64,000 nucleotides of DNA from Flavobacterium sp. M31R6 (GCF_013284035.1 NZ_CP054141.1:2046001-2110000), one strand, 5' to 3'. Counted from the stretch's first letter, positions 16,873 to 27,800 are shown. Program-made: numbers and translations. The notes: generated by a model from the sequence alone, not told the origin.

Positions 16873-19266
16873 CTAATTTCTTAGTGGTTTTCCCTTGGTT
16901 AACATGAACTGAATTCTTTCTAGCGTTTTTCTCTCAGTACAAAGTGATAAAAATGCTTCGCGTTCAATGTCTAATAAATACTGTTCAGACACCAATGTAG
17001 CTTCAGATAAATCACCACCAGCCATTACATAAGCCAGTTTGTTTGCAATTTTAAGATCGTGCTCTGAGATGTATTTACCGGCAACCATTTGGTTAGTTCC
17101 TACCAAGAACATTCCCAATGCTTGTTTACCCAAAACTTTTACATCAGTTCTGCGGATAGGTTGTGTATAACCTGCTTCTGCCATTAACAACGCATGTTTT
17201 TTGGCTTCTGCAATTTGACGGTCTTTGTTTACCACCACAATATCTTTACCGTGTTGTAAAAGTCCTGTGTCAAAAGCTTCGTAAGCCGAAGTTGATACTT
17301 TTGCCATAGCGATGGTCATAAAATATTCTTGTAAAACATTTAATTCCACATCGTTTTTACGGAATAAATCGGATGCACGTAAGGCCAATTCTTTCGAACC
17401 TCCACCGCCAGGAATTACCCCAACACCAAATTCAACTAATCCCATATAGGTTTCTGCAGCAGCAACCACTTTGTCAGCATGTAAACTCATTTCGCAACCA
17501 CCACCAAAAGTCATTCCGTGAGGAGCAACTACGACAGGAATTCCAGAATAACGCACACGCATCATCGTGTCTTGGAACATTTTGATGGCCATATTCAACT
17601 CATCATATTCTTGCTCCACAGCCATCATAAATATCATTCCTATATTGGCACCAACAGAGAAATTTGCTGCTTGGTTTCCAATAACTAAACCTTGGTATTC
17701 TTTTTCGGATAAATCTATCGCTTTATTGATCGCAGCTAAAACATCGCCACCAATGGTATTCATTTTTGATTGGAATTCTAAATTCAAGATTCCGTCTCCC
17801 AAATCTTGGATGATAGCACCACTATTGCTCCAAACTTTTTTGCTTTCGCGAATGTTGTTTAGGATGATAAATGCATCTTGTCCTGGAACTTTAGTTTGTG
17901 ATTTCGTTGGAATATTGTAGAAATAAGTAGCTCCTTCTTTTACAGTATAAAAACTAGTGCTTCCAGAAGCAAGCATTTCGGTAACCCAAGCAGCAGGTTC
18001 AAGACCTTCGGCTTTCATGATTTCGATTCCATTTTGAACACCAATGGCGTCCCAAATTTCGAATGGACCATTTTCCCATCCAAAACCAGCTTTCATGGCA
18101 TCATCTATTTTGTATAACTCATCAGAGATTTCAGGAATACGGTTGGAAACGTAAGCAAACATTCCAGAGAAACTTTTTCTGTAGAATTCACCCGCTTTGT
18201 CTTTTCCTTTAACCAAAACTTTAAATCTGTTGATTGGTTTGTCGATTGTTTTTGTTAATTCCAAAGTAGCAAAAGAAGCTCTTTTGGCAGGACGGTATTC
18301 AAGAGTATCCAAGTCCAAAGAAAGAATGTCTTTGTCTACTTTTTTGTAGAAACCTTGGCCTGTTTTACTTCCGTACCATTTGTTTTCCATCATTTTGTTG
18401 ACAAATTCAGGAAGTTTGAACAATTCGTGTTGTTCGTCTGTTGGGCAGTTTTCATAGATTCCGTTGGCAACATGCACCAAAGTATCCAATCCAACAACAT
18501 CCACAGTTCTAAAAGTAGCCGATTTTGGACGACCAATAACCGGGCCAGTCAATTTATCTACCTCTTCAATAGTCAATCCCAATTCTTTTACCAAATGGAA
18601 CAAACTTTGGATTCCGTAAATACCAATACGGTTTCCGATAAATGCTGGAGTATCTTTGGCAACAACTGAAGTTTTACCCAAGAATTTCTCTCCGTATATG
18701 GTTAAGAAATCCAAAACCTCAGAAGAAGTTTGTGGACCAGGAATAATTTCGAATAATTTTAAGTAACGCGCTGGGTTAAAAAAGTGAGTTCCGCAGAAAT
18801 GTTTTTGAAAATCTTCGCTACGTCCTTCGCTCATGAAATGAATTGGAATACCAGAAGTGTTGGATGTAACCAAAGTTCCAGGTTTTCTGAATTTTTCAAT
18901 TTGCTCAAAAACCAATTTCTTGATATCCAAACGCTCCACAACCACTTCGATGATCCAATCTACATTGGCAATCTTGGCCATATCGTCCGTAGTGTTTCCA
19001 GTCGTGATTCGGCTTGCGAATTTTTGGCTGTAAATAGGAGAGGGCTTCGATTTTAATGAGTTGGCCAAATGCTCGTTTACCACACGGTTGCGAACAATTT
19101 TACTTTCAAGCGTAAGCCCTTTTTTGGTTTCGGCATCAGTCAATTCTCTTGGCACAATGTCCAAAAGTAAGACTTCGACTCCAATGTTGGCAAAATGACA
19201 AGCAATTCCCGAACCCATAATTCCGGATCCAATTACTGCTACTTTTTTAATGGTGCGTTTCATCAT
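16873..19266 (-). CDS. bifunctional 3-hydroxyacyl-CoA dehydrogenase / enoyl-CoA hydratase
   Basis: 797 aa. The N-terminal half is an NAD-dependent 3-hydroxyacyl-CoA dehydrogenase (VIGSGIMGSGIACHFANIG nucleotide fold; CGTHFFNPARYLKLFEI). The C-terminal part is a crotonase-fold enoyl-CoA hydratase (SVGANIGMIFM; GMTFGGGCEMSLHAD; GLVEFGVGVIPGGGG). The domain order is the reverse of E. coli FadB, as is usual in Bacteroidota. It performs beta-oxidation steps two and three. The start overlaps the marR stop by 20 bp (ATG at 19266, or a second ATG at 19263), suggesting coupled translation. Confidence 0.95.
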   Translation of the reverse strand: MMKRTIKKVAVIGSGIMGSGIACHFANIGVEVLLLDIVPRELTDAETKKGLTLESKIVRNRVVNEHLANSLKSKPSPIYSQKFASRITTGNTTDDMAKIANVDWIIEVVVERLDIKKLVFEQIEKFRKPGTLVTSNTSGIPIHFMSEGRSEDFQKHFCGTHFFNPARYLKLFEIIPGPQTSSEVLDFLTIYGEKFLGKTSVVAKDTPAFIGNRIGIYGIQSLFHLVKELGLTIEEVDKLTGPVIGRPKSATFRTVDVVGLDTLVHVANGIYENCPTDEQHELFKLPEFVNKMMENKWYGSKTGQGFYKKVDKDILSLDLDTLEYRPAKRASFATLELTKTIDKPINRFKVLVKGKDKAGEFYRKSFSGMFAYVSNRIPEISDELYKIDDAMKAGFGWENGPFEIWDAIGVQNGIEIMKAEGLEPAAWVTEMLASGSTSFYTVKEGATYFYNIPTKSQTKVPGQDAFIILNNIRESKKVWSNSGAIIQDLGDGILNLEFQSKMNTIGGDVLAAINKAIDLSEKEYQGLVIGNQAANFSVGANIGMIFMMAVEQEYDELNMAIKMFQDTMMRVRYSGIPVVVAPHGMTFGGGCEMSLHADKVVAAAETYMGLVEFGVGVIPGGGGSKELALRASDLFRKNDVELNVLQEYFMTIAMAKVSTSAYEAFDTGLLQHGKDIVVVNKDRQIAEAKKHALLMAEAGYTQPIRRTDVKVLGKQALGMFLVGTNQMVAGKYISEHDLKIANKLAYVMAGGDLSEATLVSEQYLLDIEREAFLSLCTERKTLERIQFMLTKGKPLRN

Positions 19267-19714
19267 TACTGTTTTCTTGTTGATTAAATATGTTTTTATT
19301 CTGAATTAGTTCGTTGATAATTTCTGCAACTTCTATGAAGTTATTTATCTTTTCTTCCGAGATGTGTTTTCTCACGGATTCATTAAATTTCAAAACAGTA
19401 TTCTTAGAAAGCTCTCTTTTTTCTTTTCCAAAATCGGTTAGGTAAATCAAAACTCCTCTGCCGTCTTCTGGATTTTTCTTTCTAATTATTAGCCCTTTTT
19501 CCTCCATTGATTTTAAGGTTCTGGTCAAGCTTGTAGCCTCCATTCCCATTCTTGGCCCTAATGCTGTTGAAGGTGTTCCTTCTTCTCTGTCAATGCTTAA
19601 TAATGCAAATCCAGTTGCCATCGTAGCATCATATTTATGAGCTTCTTCGTTATACATTCTGGATACGGCTTGCCAAGTTGCTCTTAAGATATAATCTATT
19701 GTTTTGTTTTTCAT
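19247..19714 (-). CDS. MarR family regulator of the beta-oxidation operon
   Basis: 155 aa winged-helix protein: MEATSLTRTLKSMEEKGLI is the recognition region, NPEDGRGVLIYLTDFGKEK the wing. First gene of the operon and overlapping the FadB-like gene, so it probably controls its own operon, with acyl-CoA or fatty acid as the likely inducer by analogy with other MarR or FadR systems. A TATGCATGCATA palindrome sits just upstream of its promoter. Confidence 0.92.
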   Translation of the reverse strand: MKNKTIDYILRATWQAVSRMYNEEAHKYDATMATGFALLSIDREEGTPSTALGPRMGMEATSLTRTLKSMEEKGLIIRKKNPEDGRGVLIYLTDFGKEKRELSKNTVLKFNESVRKHISEEKINNFIEVAEIINELIQNKNIFNQQENSNDETHH

Positions 19715-19732
19715 ATTCTACTATATCGATTT

Positions 19733-19765
19733 CAAATGTAATAAAAAAAATACTATGCATGCATA
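19733..19765 (-). promoter_or_regulatory. marR-fad operon promoter with TATGCATGCATA operator candidate
   Basis: On the minus strand an exact -7 box TACATTTG (19733-19740) lies 19 bp before the marR ATG. A perfect 12 bp palindrome TATGCATGCATA (19754-19765) lies 13 bp further upstream, where it would overlap the -33 region; a repressor bound there would block the promoter. The MarR identity of the binder is inference. Confidence 0.6.
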
Positions 19766-19804
19766 ATAAAATTTGTTTTTTTTTAATTTTTTATAAATAT
19801 AAAT

Positions 19805-19831
19805 AAAAAACTCCTTTAAAATAAGGAGTTT
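19805..19831 (-). terminator. terminator of the 19930-20979 gene
   Basis: AAACTCC / GGAGTTT stem; read on the minus strand it ends in a T-run and lies downstream of the alpha/beta hydrolase gene. Confidence 0.75.
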
Positions 19832-19840
19832 GGGAAATAT

Positions 19841-19855
19841 TATGCATGCGCAGTA
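19841..19855. promoter_or_regulatory. second TATGCATGC site
   Basis: TATGCATGCGCAGTA repeats nine bases of the palindrome at 19754-19765, about 87 bp away on the far side of the terminator. Possibly a second operator half; weak on its own. Confidence 0.35.
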
Positions 19856-19929
19856 TTTTCTTGTTTTAACAAAAATGATTGTTTTTTGAGTTAGAAAATT
19901 TATTTGTAATTCATTTAAAAAAAAATGAA

Positions 19930-20979
19930 TTATCCCTTCTTAAAATCCCCACTATCCACATCCCTCAAAAATTGAATCACCCCTTTAAAATAATTTTTTT
20001 GATCATCGTATTGCGAAAGGTGGCTACCGTTCGGGCAAAACAAAAATCGTCCGTTTTGCACTTCGTGTGACATCCATTCCATGTGTTTGGGATCCATCGT
20101 GTCGTGTTTGGCCCCAATCACCAGAGTTGGAACGGTAATCGTTTTAAGTCGGGCAGTGACATCCCAATCTTTTAAAGTGGCATCTCCTGTAATTCCAAAT
20201 TCACTCGGACCTTGCATATAGACATACACATTCGGGTTCATGTGCTTGAAAGCTCTGTTTATGGATTCCGGCCATTGGTCAACAGGCATTCTCAGAATGT
20301 GTTCGGTATAATAATATTTAAAAAGCAGTTCGGTGTATTTTGGATTGGTGTAATCCTTGTTTTTTTCAAATGTTTTTATTTGCTCAAAAACAGCTTTCGG
20401 GAGTTTTGGCCCAAGAACTTCTTCAGCATATTTGTTGTAAGCAGGTGCGCTGGCCATCATGTTGGAAATAATCAGCCCTTTTAGATTCTTTTGGTATTTC
20501 AAAGCATATTCCATGGCTAGGATTCCTCCCCAGGATTGCCCTAAAACATAAAAATTTGTATTATCACAACCGAGTGCTTTTCGAACCTGTTCCACTTCTT
20601 CCACAAATCGTTCATTTGTCCACAGACTATTGTCGTTCGGCTGATCGCTGTAATAGGAACCCAATTGGTCATAGTAGATGTATTCAATGCTTTCATTCGG
20701 GAAATAGCCGTCAAATGACTCATACAGTTCATGGGTGAGGCCTGGACCTCCGTGAAGTAATAATACTTTGATAGTTGGATTGTTTCCCACGGTTTTTGTC
20801 CAAACTTTGAAAGTTCCTTTTGGAGTGGTGATAGGAATCATTTTGATACCGCCCGTAAATTGGTCATCCCTTTTGGAGAAGTCCAGATAATTGGCTTTTA
20901 CGCTGTCTTCGGTTTTTTCTTTACAGCCCACAATAAAAAGTAGGCTGATGAAAAGCATGGTGTAGATTTTGATTTTCAT
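19930..20979 (-). CDS. proline iminopeptidase-like alpha/beta hydrolase, lipoprotein
   Basis: 349 aa. Lipoprotein signal MKIKIYTMLFISLLFIVGC. Alpha/beta hydrolase core with the oxyanion HGGPG motif (LLLHGGPGLTHE), nucleophile Ser in GQSWGG, acid Asp in AKHDTMDPKH and His in NGSHLSQYD. HGGPG plus GQSWGG is the S33 prolyl aminopeptidase pattern, so it probably releases N-terminal proline from peptides in the envelope; substrate not proven. Divided from the marR operon by a terminator. Confidence 0.88.
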   Translation of the reverse strand: MKIKIYTMLFISLLFIVGCKEKTEDSVKANYLDFSKRDDQFTGGIKMIPITTPKGTFKVWTKTVGNNPTIKVLLLHGGPGLTHELYESFDGYFPNESIEYIYYDQLGSYYSDQPNDNSLWTNERFVEEVEQVRKALGCDNTNFYVLGQSWGGILAMEYALKYQKNLKGLIISNMMASAPAYNKYAEEVLGPKLPKAVFEQIKTFEKNKDYTNPKYTELLFKYYYTEHILRMPVDQWPESINRAFKHMNPNVYVYMQGPSEFGITGDATLKDWDVTARLKTITVPTLVIGAKHDTMDPKHMEWMSHEVQNGRFLFCPNGSHLSQYDDQKNYFKGVIQFLRDVDSGDFKKG

Positions 20980-21035
20980 GCGTTGATATTTTTTGTTTTT
21001 AATAGATTATGGCAGTTATCACGTAATGTTTTTTT

Positions 21036-21101
21036 CTCGGAAAGACGCAAAGGCGCAAAGTTTATAAACCTTCTCTTTGCGTCTTAGCGCCTTTGTGAGA
21101 G
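21036..21101. repeat. CGCAAAGGCGCAAAG interspersed palindromic repeat
   Basis: AAGACGCAAAGGCGCAAAG faces CTTTGCGTCTTAGCGCCTTTG across 14 bp. The same CGCAAAG vocabulary recurs near 28.6 and 47.0 kb, a REP-like intergenic element. Confidence 0.75.
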
Positions 21102-21180
21102 TTTGATTCAAATACATTCATTGCATGAAACCGTAACTGTTATTTTTAATTAATTGTGAAGATAAGAAGTTTTTAAATAC

Positions 21181-21211
21181 AAAAAGTCCCGATAGTAACT
21201 ATCAGGACTTT
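21181..21211 (-). terminator. terminator of acyl-CoA synthetase gene
   Basis: AAAGTCC-GATAGT / CTATC-GGACTTT stem; on the minus strand it is followed by a T-run, downstream of the 21234-23015 gene. Confidence 0.8.
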
Positions 21212-21233
21212 GAGGTTTTTTAAATATAAAAGT

Positions 21234-23015
21234 CTACAGCGGATGACCGTATATTTTTTCATATTGTTTTTTGTAAATTTCCAATATGATTTTTCTTTTT
21301 AATTTTAGAGTAGGAGTAAGGTGTCCGCCGTCAATTGACCAAACATCTGGCGTTAATTCGAAACGTTTTACTTGTTCCCAATTTCCGAATTTTGGATTGA
21401 TATGGTCAATTTCTTCCTGAATACGTGCAATTACTTTTGGATTGGAAATTATTTCTTGGTTTGTTTTCCCAACTTCAATACCGTGTAGTTTTTCCCATTC
21501 TTTGATGAACTCAAAGCTAGGTTGAATGAACGCAGCAGGCATTTTTTCTCCATCGCCGATAACCATAATCTGCTCGATAAAACGAGATTGTTTCATGGTG
21601 TTTTCGATAATTTGAGGTGCAATGTATTTTCCTCCAGAAGTTTTAAACATTTCTTTCTTGCGGTCTGTAATGGTCAAAAATCCGTTTTGATCAACATTAC
21701 CAATATCTCCCGTATGGAAATATCCGTCGATGATAGCTTCTGCTGTTTTTATAGGATCTTTGTAATAACCTATCATAACATTTGGACCTTTGCAAAGAAT
21801 TTCACCGTCTTCGGCAATTTTTACTTCAACGTTGTCAATGGCTTTTCCAACAGTCCCAACTTTGAAACCTCTGTTTCTCATGTCATTTACAGTAATTACA
21901 GGAGAAGTTTCGGTCAATCCATAACCTTCCATAACTGGAATTTCGGCAGCGGCAAATACGCGTGATAATCTTTTCTGTAAAGCGGCACTTCCGGAAACCA
22001 TTAAATCTAAGTTACCTCCCAAACCTTCTTTCCATTTGCTGAAAATTAGTTTGCGGGCAATTTTTAATTGGAATTCATACCAAAAACCATTGGCTCCATA
22101 AGGCTCGTAACGCAGTCCTAAATCGATAGCCCAAAAGAAAAGCATTTTTTTAATTCCTTTCAATTCGGTTCCTTTTGCAAGAATACTATCGTATACTTTT
22201 TCCAAAAGTCTAGGTACGGCAGTAATTACAGTTGGTCTTACTTCTTTTAGATTACTGCTGATCTTGTCTATGGATTCTCCGAAATATACTGAAACACCAT
22301 AATATTGATATAGATACAAAATCATTCTTTCGAAAATATGGCAGATAGGAAGGAAACTCAATGCCACACTTTTTCCTGCTTCAAATGGAATTCTGGAAGC
22401 ACTGTTAAGCACATTTGAAACAATATTTCTGTGTGACAGCATAACTCCTTTTGGTCGTCCTGTTGTCCCAGATGTATAAATGATAGTCGCTAAATCGTCT
22501 GGTTTTACATTGTTTTTTCTATCTTCAACAACATCCTGATTACTTTTGTCTTCACCTAAATTTAATAACTCAGTCCAGTTTCTGCATCCCCCAATTTCAT
22601 TGAATGAAAAAACCTCTTTTAGGGAAGGTACATTCGCCTTTATATTATTTACTTTATTGTATACTTCAATATCCGAAACAAATACATACATGGCTTCAGA
22701 ATGATTTAGAATATATTCATAATCTTCTTGAGCAATAGTTGGATAAATCGGTACGTTTTGGGCGCCGGTTTGTAAAATACCAATGTCCATGATATGCCAT
22801 TCCGTTCTATTGTTGCTTGAAATGATAGCTATTTTGGCGTCTTTTTGTATGCCCATCCTTAGCAATGCCCTAGAAATTGCATTGGCTTTATCAAGATATT
22901 CTTGGGTTGAGGTTTTTACCCAAACATCACCTTGCTTGGTAACCAAAGCATCTAATTTGTTGTAATTTTCAAGCTGATAGTAAGGGAAATCAAAAAGACG
23001 GGTAATCGTTCTCAT
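21234..23015 (-). CDS. long-chain acyl-CoA synthetase (AMP-forming)
   Basis: 593 aa adenylate-forming enzyme that activates fatty acids with ATP and CoA, feeding the beta-oxidation operon nearby. P-loop-like IIYTSGTTGRPKGVMLSH, the VMEGYGLTETSPV motif, GYFHTGDIG and the hinge DRKKEMFKTSGGKYI are all present. Length and N-terminus (RLFDFPYYQL) fit the bacterial long-chain FadD15 type. Single gene with its own terminator. Chain-length preference is inferred. Confidence 0.94.
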   Translation of the reverse strand: MRTITRLFDFPYYQLENYNKLDALVTKQGDVWVKTSTQEYLDKANAISRALLRMGIQKDAKIAIISSNNRTEWHIMDIGILQTGAQNVPIYPTIAQEDYEYILNHSEAMYVFVSDIEVYNKVNNIKANVPSLKEVFSFNEIGGCRNWTELLNLGEDKSNQDVVEDRKNNVKPDDLATIIYTSGTTGRPKGVMLSHRNIVSNVLNSASRIPFEAGKSVALSFLPICHIFERMILYLYQYYGVSVYFGESIDKISSNLKEVRPTVITAVPRLLEKVYDSILAKGTELKGIKKMLFFWAIDLGLRYEPYGANGFWYEFQLKIARKLIFSKWKEGLGGNLDLMVSGSAALQKRLSRVFAAAEIPVMEGYGLTETSPVITVNDMRNRGFKVGTVGKAIDNVEVKIAEDGEILCKGPNVMIGYYKDPIKTAEAIIDGYFHTGDIGNVDQNGFLTITDRKKEMFKTSGGKYIAPQIIENTMKQSRFIEQIMVIGDGEKMPAAFIQPSFEFIKEWEKLHGIEVGKTNQEIISNPKVIARIQEEIDHINPKFGNWEQVKRFELTPDVWSIDGGHLTPTLKLKRKIILEIYKKQYEKIYGHPL

Positions 23016-23253
23016 TGTATGATTGTTAAATTTTTTCGCAAATTAAATAAAAATTAATAATAATTTTTATTTTCTAATGATTAATTACGATTAATATAAT
23101 TACATTATTGGTAATCAACGAAATCGATTTCTTAAAATTGTTTAAATTAGATGAATTGAGTTTAGAAAAACGCTTTTTTAATTGGTTTTGGAGTAAAATA
23201 ATTTGCGAAACAGGAGATATACAAGTATTTACGGTTTTTGATACAGAATATTG

Positions 23254-23697
23254 TTATTCGATATATTCTTTTACTCTCTCTCCAGAAATGAACATCTTCA
23301 TTTTGTCATGATGAATTGAAAATTGTTGTAAAATCCATTCGTTTTCATCCTCTGATTTTGATTTGGTCGTATCACTTTTTTTATACCAAAAAGAGTAAGA
23401 AGCACTATTGAATCCTTCTTTAAAAATAGGAACTCCAGATTCCGAACATTCGATTCCCCAAAGGATATTTTCTTTTACAAGATTTTCATTTTGCATAATT
23501 CCTGTGCCGTCAGCATTGAGGATTGTTATAGGCTCAACTTGATTTACAAAAGTATAAAGACCGGTAACAGGATAGCCAATGACTGTAGCGATATAGTGGT
23601 CTTTGTCCTTGTTTCTGATTTTGGCAACTTTAATTTGGGCATAGGAATGTGTTGCACTTAATACAAGTGCAGCAAGCAGCAAAGTAATTTTTTTCAT
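23254..23697 (-). CDS. exported protein of unknown function
   Basis: 147 aa, signal peptide to HSYAQ. The mature protein is beta-rich with ILNADGTGIMQNENL and FWYKKSDTT, loosely like small lipocalin-type periplasmic proteins. I do not recognise a family. It lies in a same-strand pair with another exported unknown (23808-24689). The 238 bp between it and the acyl-CoA synthetase gene holds nothing I can support. Confidence 0.7.
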   Translation of the reverse strand: MKKITLLLAALVLSATHSYAQIKVAKIRNKDKDHYIATVIGYPVTGLYTFVNQVEPITILNADGTGIMQNENLVKENILWGIECSESGVPIFKEGFNSASYSFWYKKSDTTKSKSEDENEWILQQFSIHHDKMKMFISGERVKEYIE

Positions 23698-23807
23698 GGG
23701 TGTAGGTTGATTTTAAAAAAGTCTAAAAAGCAAGGGGCGTTGCTTTTTAGGTAAGGTTAAATGTTTATTCTTTTGGCTAAGATACAAACGGAATTTTAGA
23801 TAAAAAA

Positions 23808-24689
23808 CTACAAGTAGGTATAATTATATAAAATTAAAAATCCTTCAAGAAACTCCTTGGTACCTTTATTGTTATAAAGATAGGTCACCATTTTTTTCTC
23901 GATTACGTTTCCTTTTTCGTCAAGTTTGTAGGTCAAAATGATTTCTTTGTTTGGGTATTTTGTATTGTTATCAGAATTAATTGTTGCAATCTTGATTAGC
24001 CTATTATTATGGTCGTATTTATAAATATTTTTATGGGATAAAATGCCTGATTTAATAGTATGCACTTCTTTTACCAGTGCATTAGAATCGTAGATGTATT
24101 TTGTGGATAAATCTGTAGGTTGGTAATCAATCTGGAAGATTTGGTTATCATCATTGAAATGATAAAAGTACTCATTTCTGGTAGTTGCCTTTTTTGGCGA
24201 ACTTTTGATAACTTCTTCTCCTTTGTACAAAATGTTTTTCTTTTGTACATATTTGTAATCAGCCATAGAAAAATCTGGAGTTTGAGTTTCATTGTCCAAA
24301 TTGGTTTCGGTTGTATCTTTATTTTTGCCAACATTGACAGTCTCAATATCTATATGCGAAATATAACCTTTGTTGGTGTAGCTGAAAAAGTGCTTTTTTG
24401 AGAGCACATACTTATAATTTTGCTCAAATTCTTTGGTTGAACCTTCGGGGTAAAATTTATAAAAATTATTGATCAATTCAGAATCACCTGTTACGTTCCC
24501 TTTTGAGTTTATCGAAAATTGCTGCTCATGCATTTGTGTTACATTCCCTTTTAATCCTAAAGTTTTTGCATTAGATCCATACAATTCTAACATAGGATTA
24601 ATTTTTAAAGATTCATCTGAAATTTGTGCAAATACTGGAGTTATTAAAAGTAGTAGACCTATAATAAAAAGGTTTTTGATGGTATTCAT
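23808..24689 (-). CDS. exported protein of unknown function (YD/RHS-like strands)
   Basis: 293 aa, signal peptide to PVFAQI. It contains repeated strand-turn units such as FYHFNDDNQIFQIDY, YIYDSNALVKEV, YKYDHNNRLIKI and YKLDEKGNVIEKK, reminiscent of short YD repeats of RHS proteins but with no toxin or polymorphic tip. Function unknown. Located downstream of purL on the same strand but separated from it by a terminator. Confidence 0.72.
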   Translation of the reverse strand: MNTIKNLFIIGLLLLITPVFAQISDESLKINPMLELYGSNAKTLGLKGNVTQMHEQQFSINSKGNVTGDSELINNFYKFYPEGSTKEFEQNYKYVLSKKHFFSYTNKGYISHIDIETVNVGKNKDTTETNLDNETQTPDFSMADYKYVQKKNILYKGEEVIKSSPKKATTRNEYFYHFNDDNQIFQIDYQPTDLSTKYIYDSNALVKEVHTIKSGILSHKNIYKYDHNNRLIKIATINSDNNTKYPNKEIILTYKLDEKGNVIEKKMVTYLYNNKGTKEFLEGFLILYNYTYL

Positions 24690-24739
24690 TGGTGGTTTTT
24701 TAGGTTAATTCAGATTTTAGGGCAAAAATCTTCATGAAA

Positions 24740-24774
24740 AACCCGTCTCTGAAAAAAGTTAGAGACGGGCTTTA
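24740..24774 (-). terminator. terminator of purL
   Basis: Perfect CCCGTCTCT / AGAGACGGG stem with flanking A/T runs, between purL and the 23808-24689 gene. Confidence 0.88.
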
Positions 24775-24804
24775 TTTGGAAATAAAATTTTAATTATTAA
24801 AATC

Positions 24805-27800
24805 TTACTTGTTTGTATTGTCGATCCATTTTTTTGCATTCACAAAGGCTTCGTGCCAAGGAGTAACCTCGTCATTTCTGTCTTTTGGATAATGTGCCCA
24901 GTTCCATTGGAAAGTAGAACGCTCAATGTGCGGCATCATTACCAAGTGACGGCCTGTTGTGTCACACATCATTGCAGTGTTGAAATCAGATCCATTTGGA
25001 TTCGCAGGATATCCTTCGTAACCATATTTCCCAACGATATTGTATTGGTCTTCTGCGTATGGCAAATTGAATTTTCCTTCACCATGTGAAATCCAAACTC
25101 CAAGAGTGCTTCCTGCTAAAGTCGATAACATCACCGATTTGTTTTCCTGAATAGTTACCGAAGTAAAAATACTTTCGTGTTTGTGGCTGTCGTTATGAAG
25201 CATTTTTCCGTGAACTTCATGCTCTGGATTCACCAGTTCTAATTCCATAAACAATTGACAACCGTTACAGATTCCAACAGATAAAGTGTCTTCTCTTTTG
25301 AAGAAGTTTTTCAATGCTGTATTTGCTTTTTCGTTGTATTTGAATGCTCCGGCCCAACCTTTGGCAGAACCCAAAACATCTGAATTAGAGAATCCTCCAA
25401 CAGCTCCGATGAATTGAATGTCTTCCAGGTTTTCACGTCCCGAAATCAAATCGGTCATGTGAACGTCTTTTACGTCAAAACCTGCCAAATACATTGCATT
25501 CGCCATTTCACGCTCAGAGTTACTTCCTTTTTCACGGATGATTGCTGCTTTCGGTCTTGGTTTTGAACCGTCAATAACAGGTTTTTTTCCTGTAAAATGA
25601 GTTGGGAAAGTATAGTTTAATACTTGGTTTTTATAATTGTCGAAACGAGCTTGTGCTGTTCCGTTTTTAGATTGTTTTTGGTCTAACAAGAAAGAGGTTT
25701 TGAACCAAATGTCTCTGTATTTCGCAATATCCAATTTACAAGGGCCAAAGTCTAAAGTAGCTTCGGTTGTTGCGCTTCCTAATTTGAAGAAAGAAACATT
25801 GTTGGCATTCAATTTAGCTTCAACTACTTCGTCTGAATTGGCTTGGAAAACTACTGCTATGTTTTCTGCAAAAAGATATTTGATAATGTCTTTTTCTTCG
25901 AAAACTGAGAAATCAATTTTGGCTCCCAAATCCACATCAGCAAAACACATTTCCAATAAAGTAGTAATCAAACCACCGCTTCCGATATCGTGTCCAGCCA
26001 AGATTTGATTGTCTAAAATCAATTCCTGTAATGTATTAAATGCATTTTTGAAAAACGCAGCGTCTTTAAGTGTTGGTGCTTCGTTTCCGATTGCATTCAG
26101 TGTTTGTGCCAAAGAAGAACCTCCTAGTTTGAAGTCGTCTTGGGACAAATTAATATAATAAATAGAACCACCGTCTTTTTGTAAAACAGGCTCCACTACT
26201 TTTCTAATATCTGTACAGTTTCCACCAGCCGAAATAATTACCGTTCCCGGTGCGATTACTTCGTCGTTTGGATATTTTTGTTTCATCGAAAGTGAATCTT
26301 TTCCAGTTGGAATGTTGATTCCTAATTCGATTGCAAAATCTGAACAGGCTTCAACGGCGGCGTACAAACGAGCATCTTCACCTTCGTTTTTACAAGCCCA
26401 CATCCAGTTTGCAGACAATGAAATTCCTTTCAACCCGTCTTTAATGGGAGCCCAAACGATGTTTGATAACGATTCGGCAATTGCAGTTCTTGTTCCCGCA
26501 ACAGGGTCAATCAAAGAGGCGATAGGAGAGTGTCCGATTGAGGTCGCAACTCCTTCTTTTCCTTGATAATCCAAAGCCATAACACCACAATTGTTCAATG
26601 GCAATTGCAATGGTCCTGCGCATTGTTGTTTGGCTACTTTTCCGCCAACACAACGATCGACTTTGTTTGTCAGCCAGTCTTTACAGGCAACAGCTTCCAA
26701 TTGCAGTACTTGCTCCAAGTATGTTGCTATATTTTTTACGTTATATTCTAAACCGCCATAGTTGTAATCGATGGTTTTGTCTGTCATTATCGTTTTTGGA
26801 GAACTTCCGAAGAAATCTTCCAAAGCATAATCCATCGGTTTTAAACCAGTGGTTTTTGATTCGAAAGTAAAACGATGATCGGCAGTTACATCACCCACTT
26901 GGTACATTGGAGAGCGTTCTCTGTCAGCAATTCGTTGTAAAATGTCGATATCTTTTTTACCAATAACCAATCCCATTCTTTCTTGGGATTCGTTACCGAT
27001 AATTTCTTTTGCAGAAAGTGTCGGGTCTCCAACAGGCAATTTGTCCAAATCAATTAATCCTCCTGTTTCTTCTACCAATTCAGAAAGACAGTTTAAGTGT
27101 CCGCCCGCACCGTGATCGTGAATAGAAACGATTGGGTTATTGTCACTTTCTACCAAACCACGAATGGCGTTGGCAGCACGTTTTTGCATTTCTGGGTTGG
27201 AACGTTGTATGGCATTTAATTCAATTCCTGAGCCAAAAGCACCTGTATCTGCTGATGAAACGGCAGCACCACCCATTCCAATTCTATAATTTTCACCACC
27301 AAGGATAACGATTTTGTCTCCTTCTTTTGGTTTATGTTTAATGGCTTGATCTAATTTTCCGTAACCAATTCCACCTGCTTGCATGATTACTTTATCGTAA
27401 CCAATTTTGCGATTGTTTTCTTCGTGTTCGAAAGTTAAAACTGAACCAGTAATAAGTGGCTGTCCAAATTTATTTCCAAAATCTGAAGCTCCGTTTGAAG
27501 CTTTGATCAAGATGTCCATTGGAGTTTGGTACAACCATTTTCTTTCGGCAACGGCGTCTTCCCAAGGTCTGTTTGCTGATAAACGAGAGTAAGAAGTCAT
27601 GTAAACAGCCGTTCCTGCCATTGGCAACGAACCTTGTCCTCCAGCCAAACGATCACGAATTTCTCCTCCTGATCCTGTTGCAGCTCCGTTGAAAGGCTCT
27701 ACAGTTGTTGGGAAATTGTGAGTTTCTGCTTTTAAAGAGATAACCGAATCAAATTCTTTTATTTCGTAAAAATCAGGTTTGTCGGCAGTTTTTGGAGCAA

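Noticed and set aside
23108..23311. Plus-strand 67-aa ORF
   Set aside because: It overlaps the end of the 23254-23697 gene, has no ribosome site that I can see and no recognisable features.
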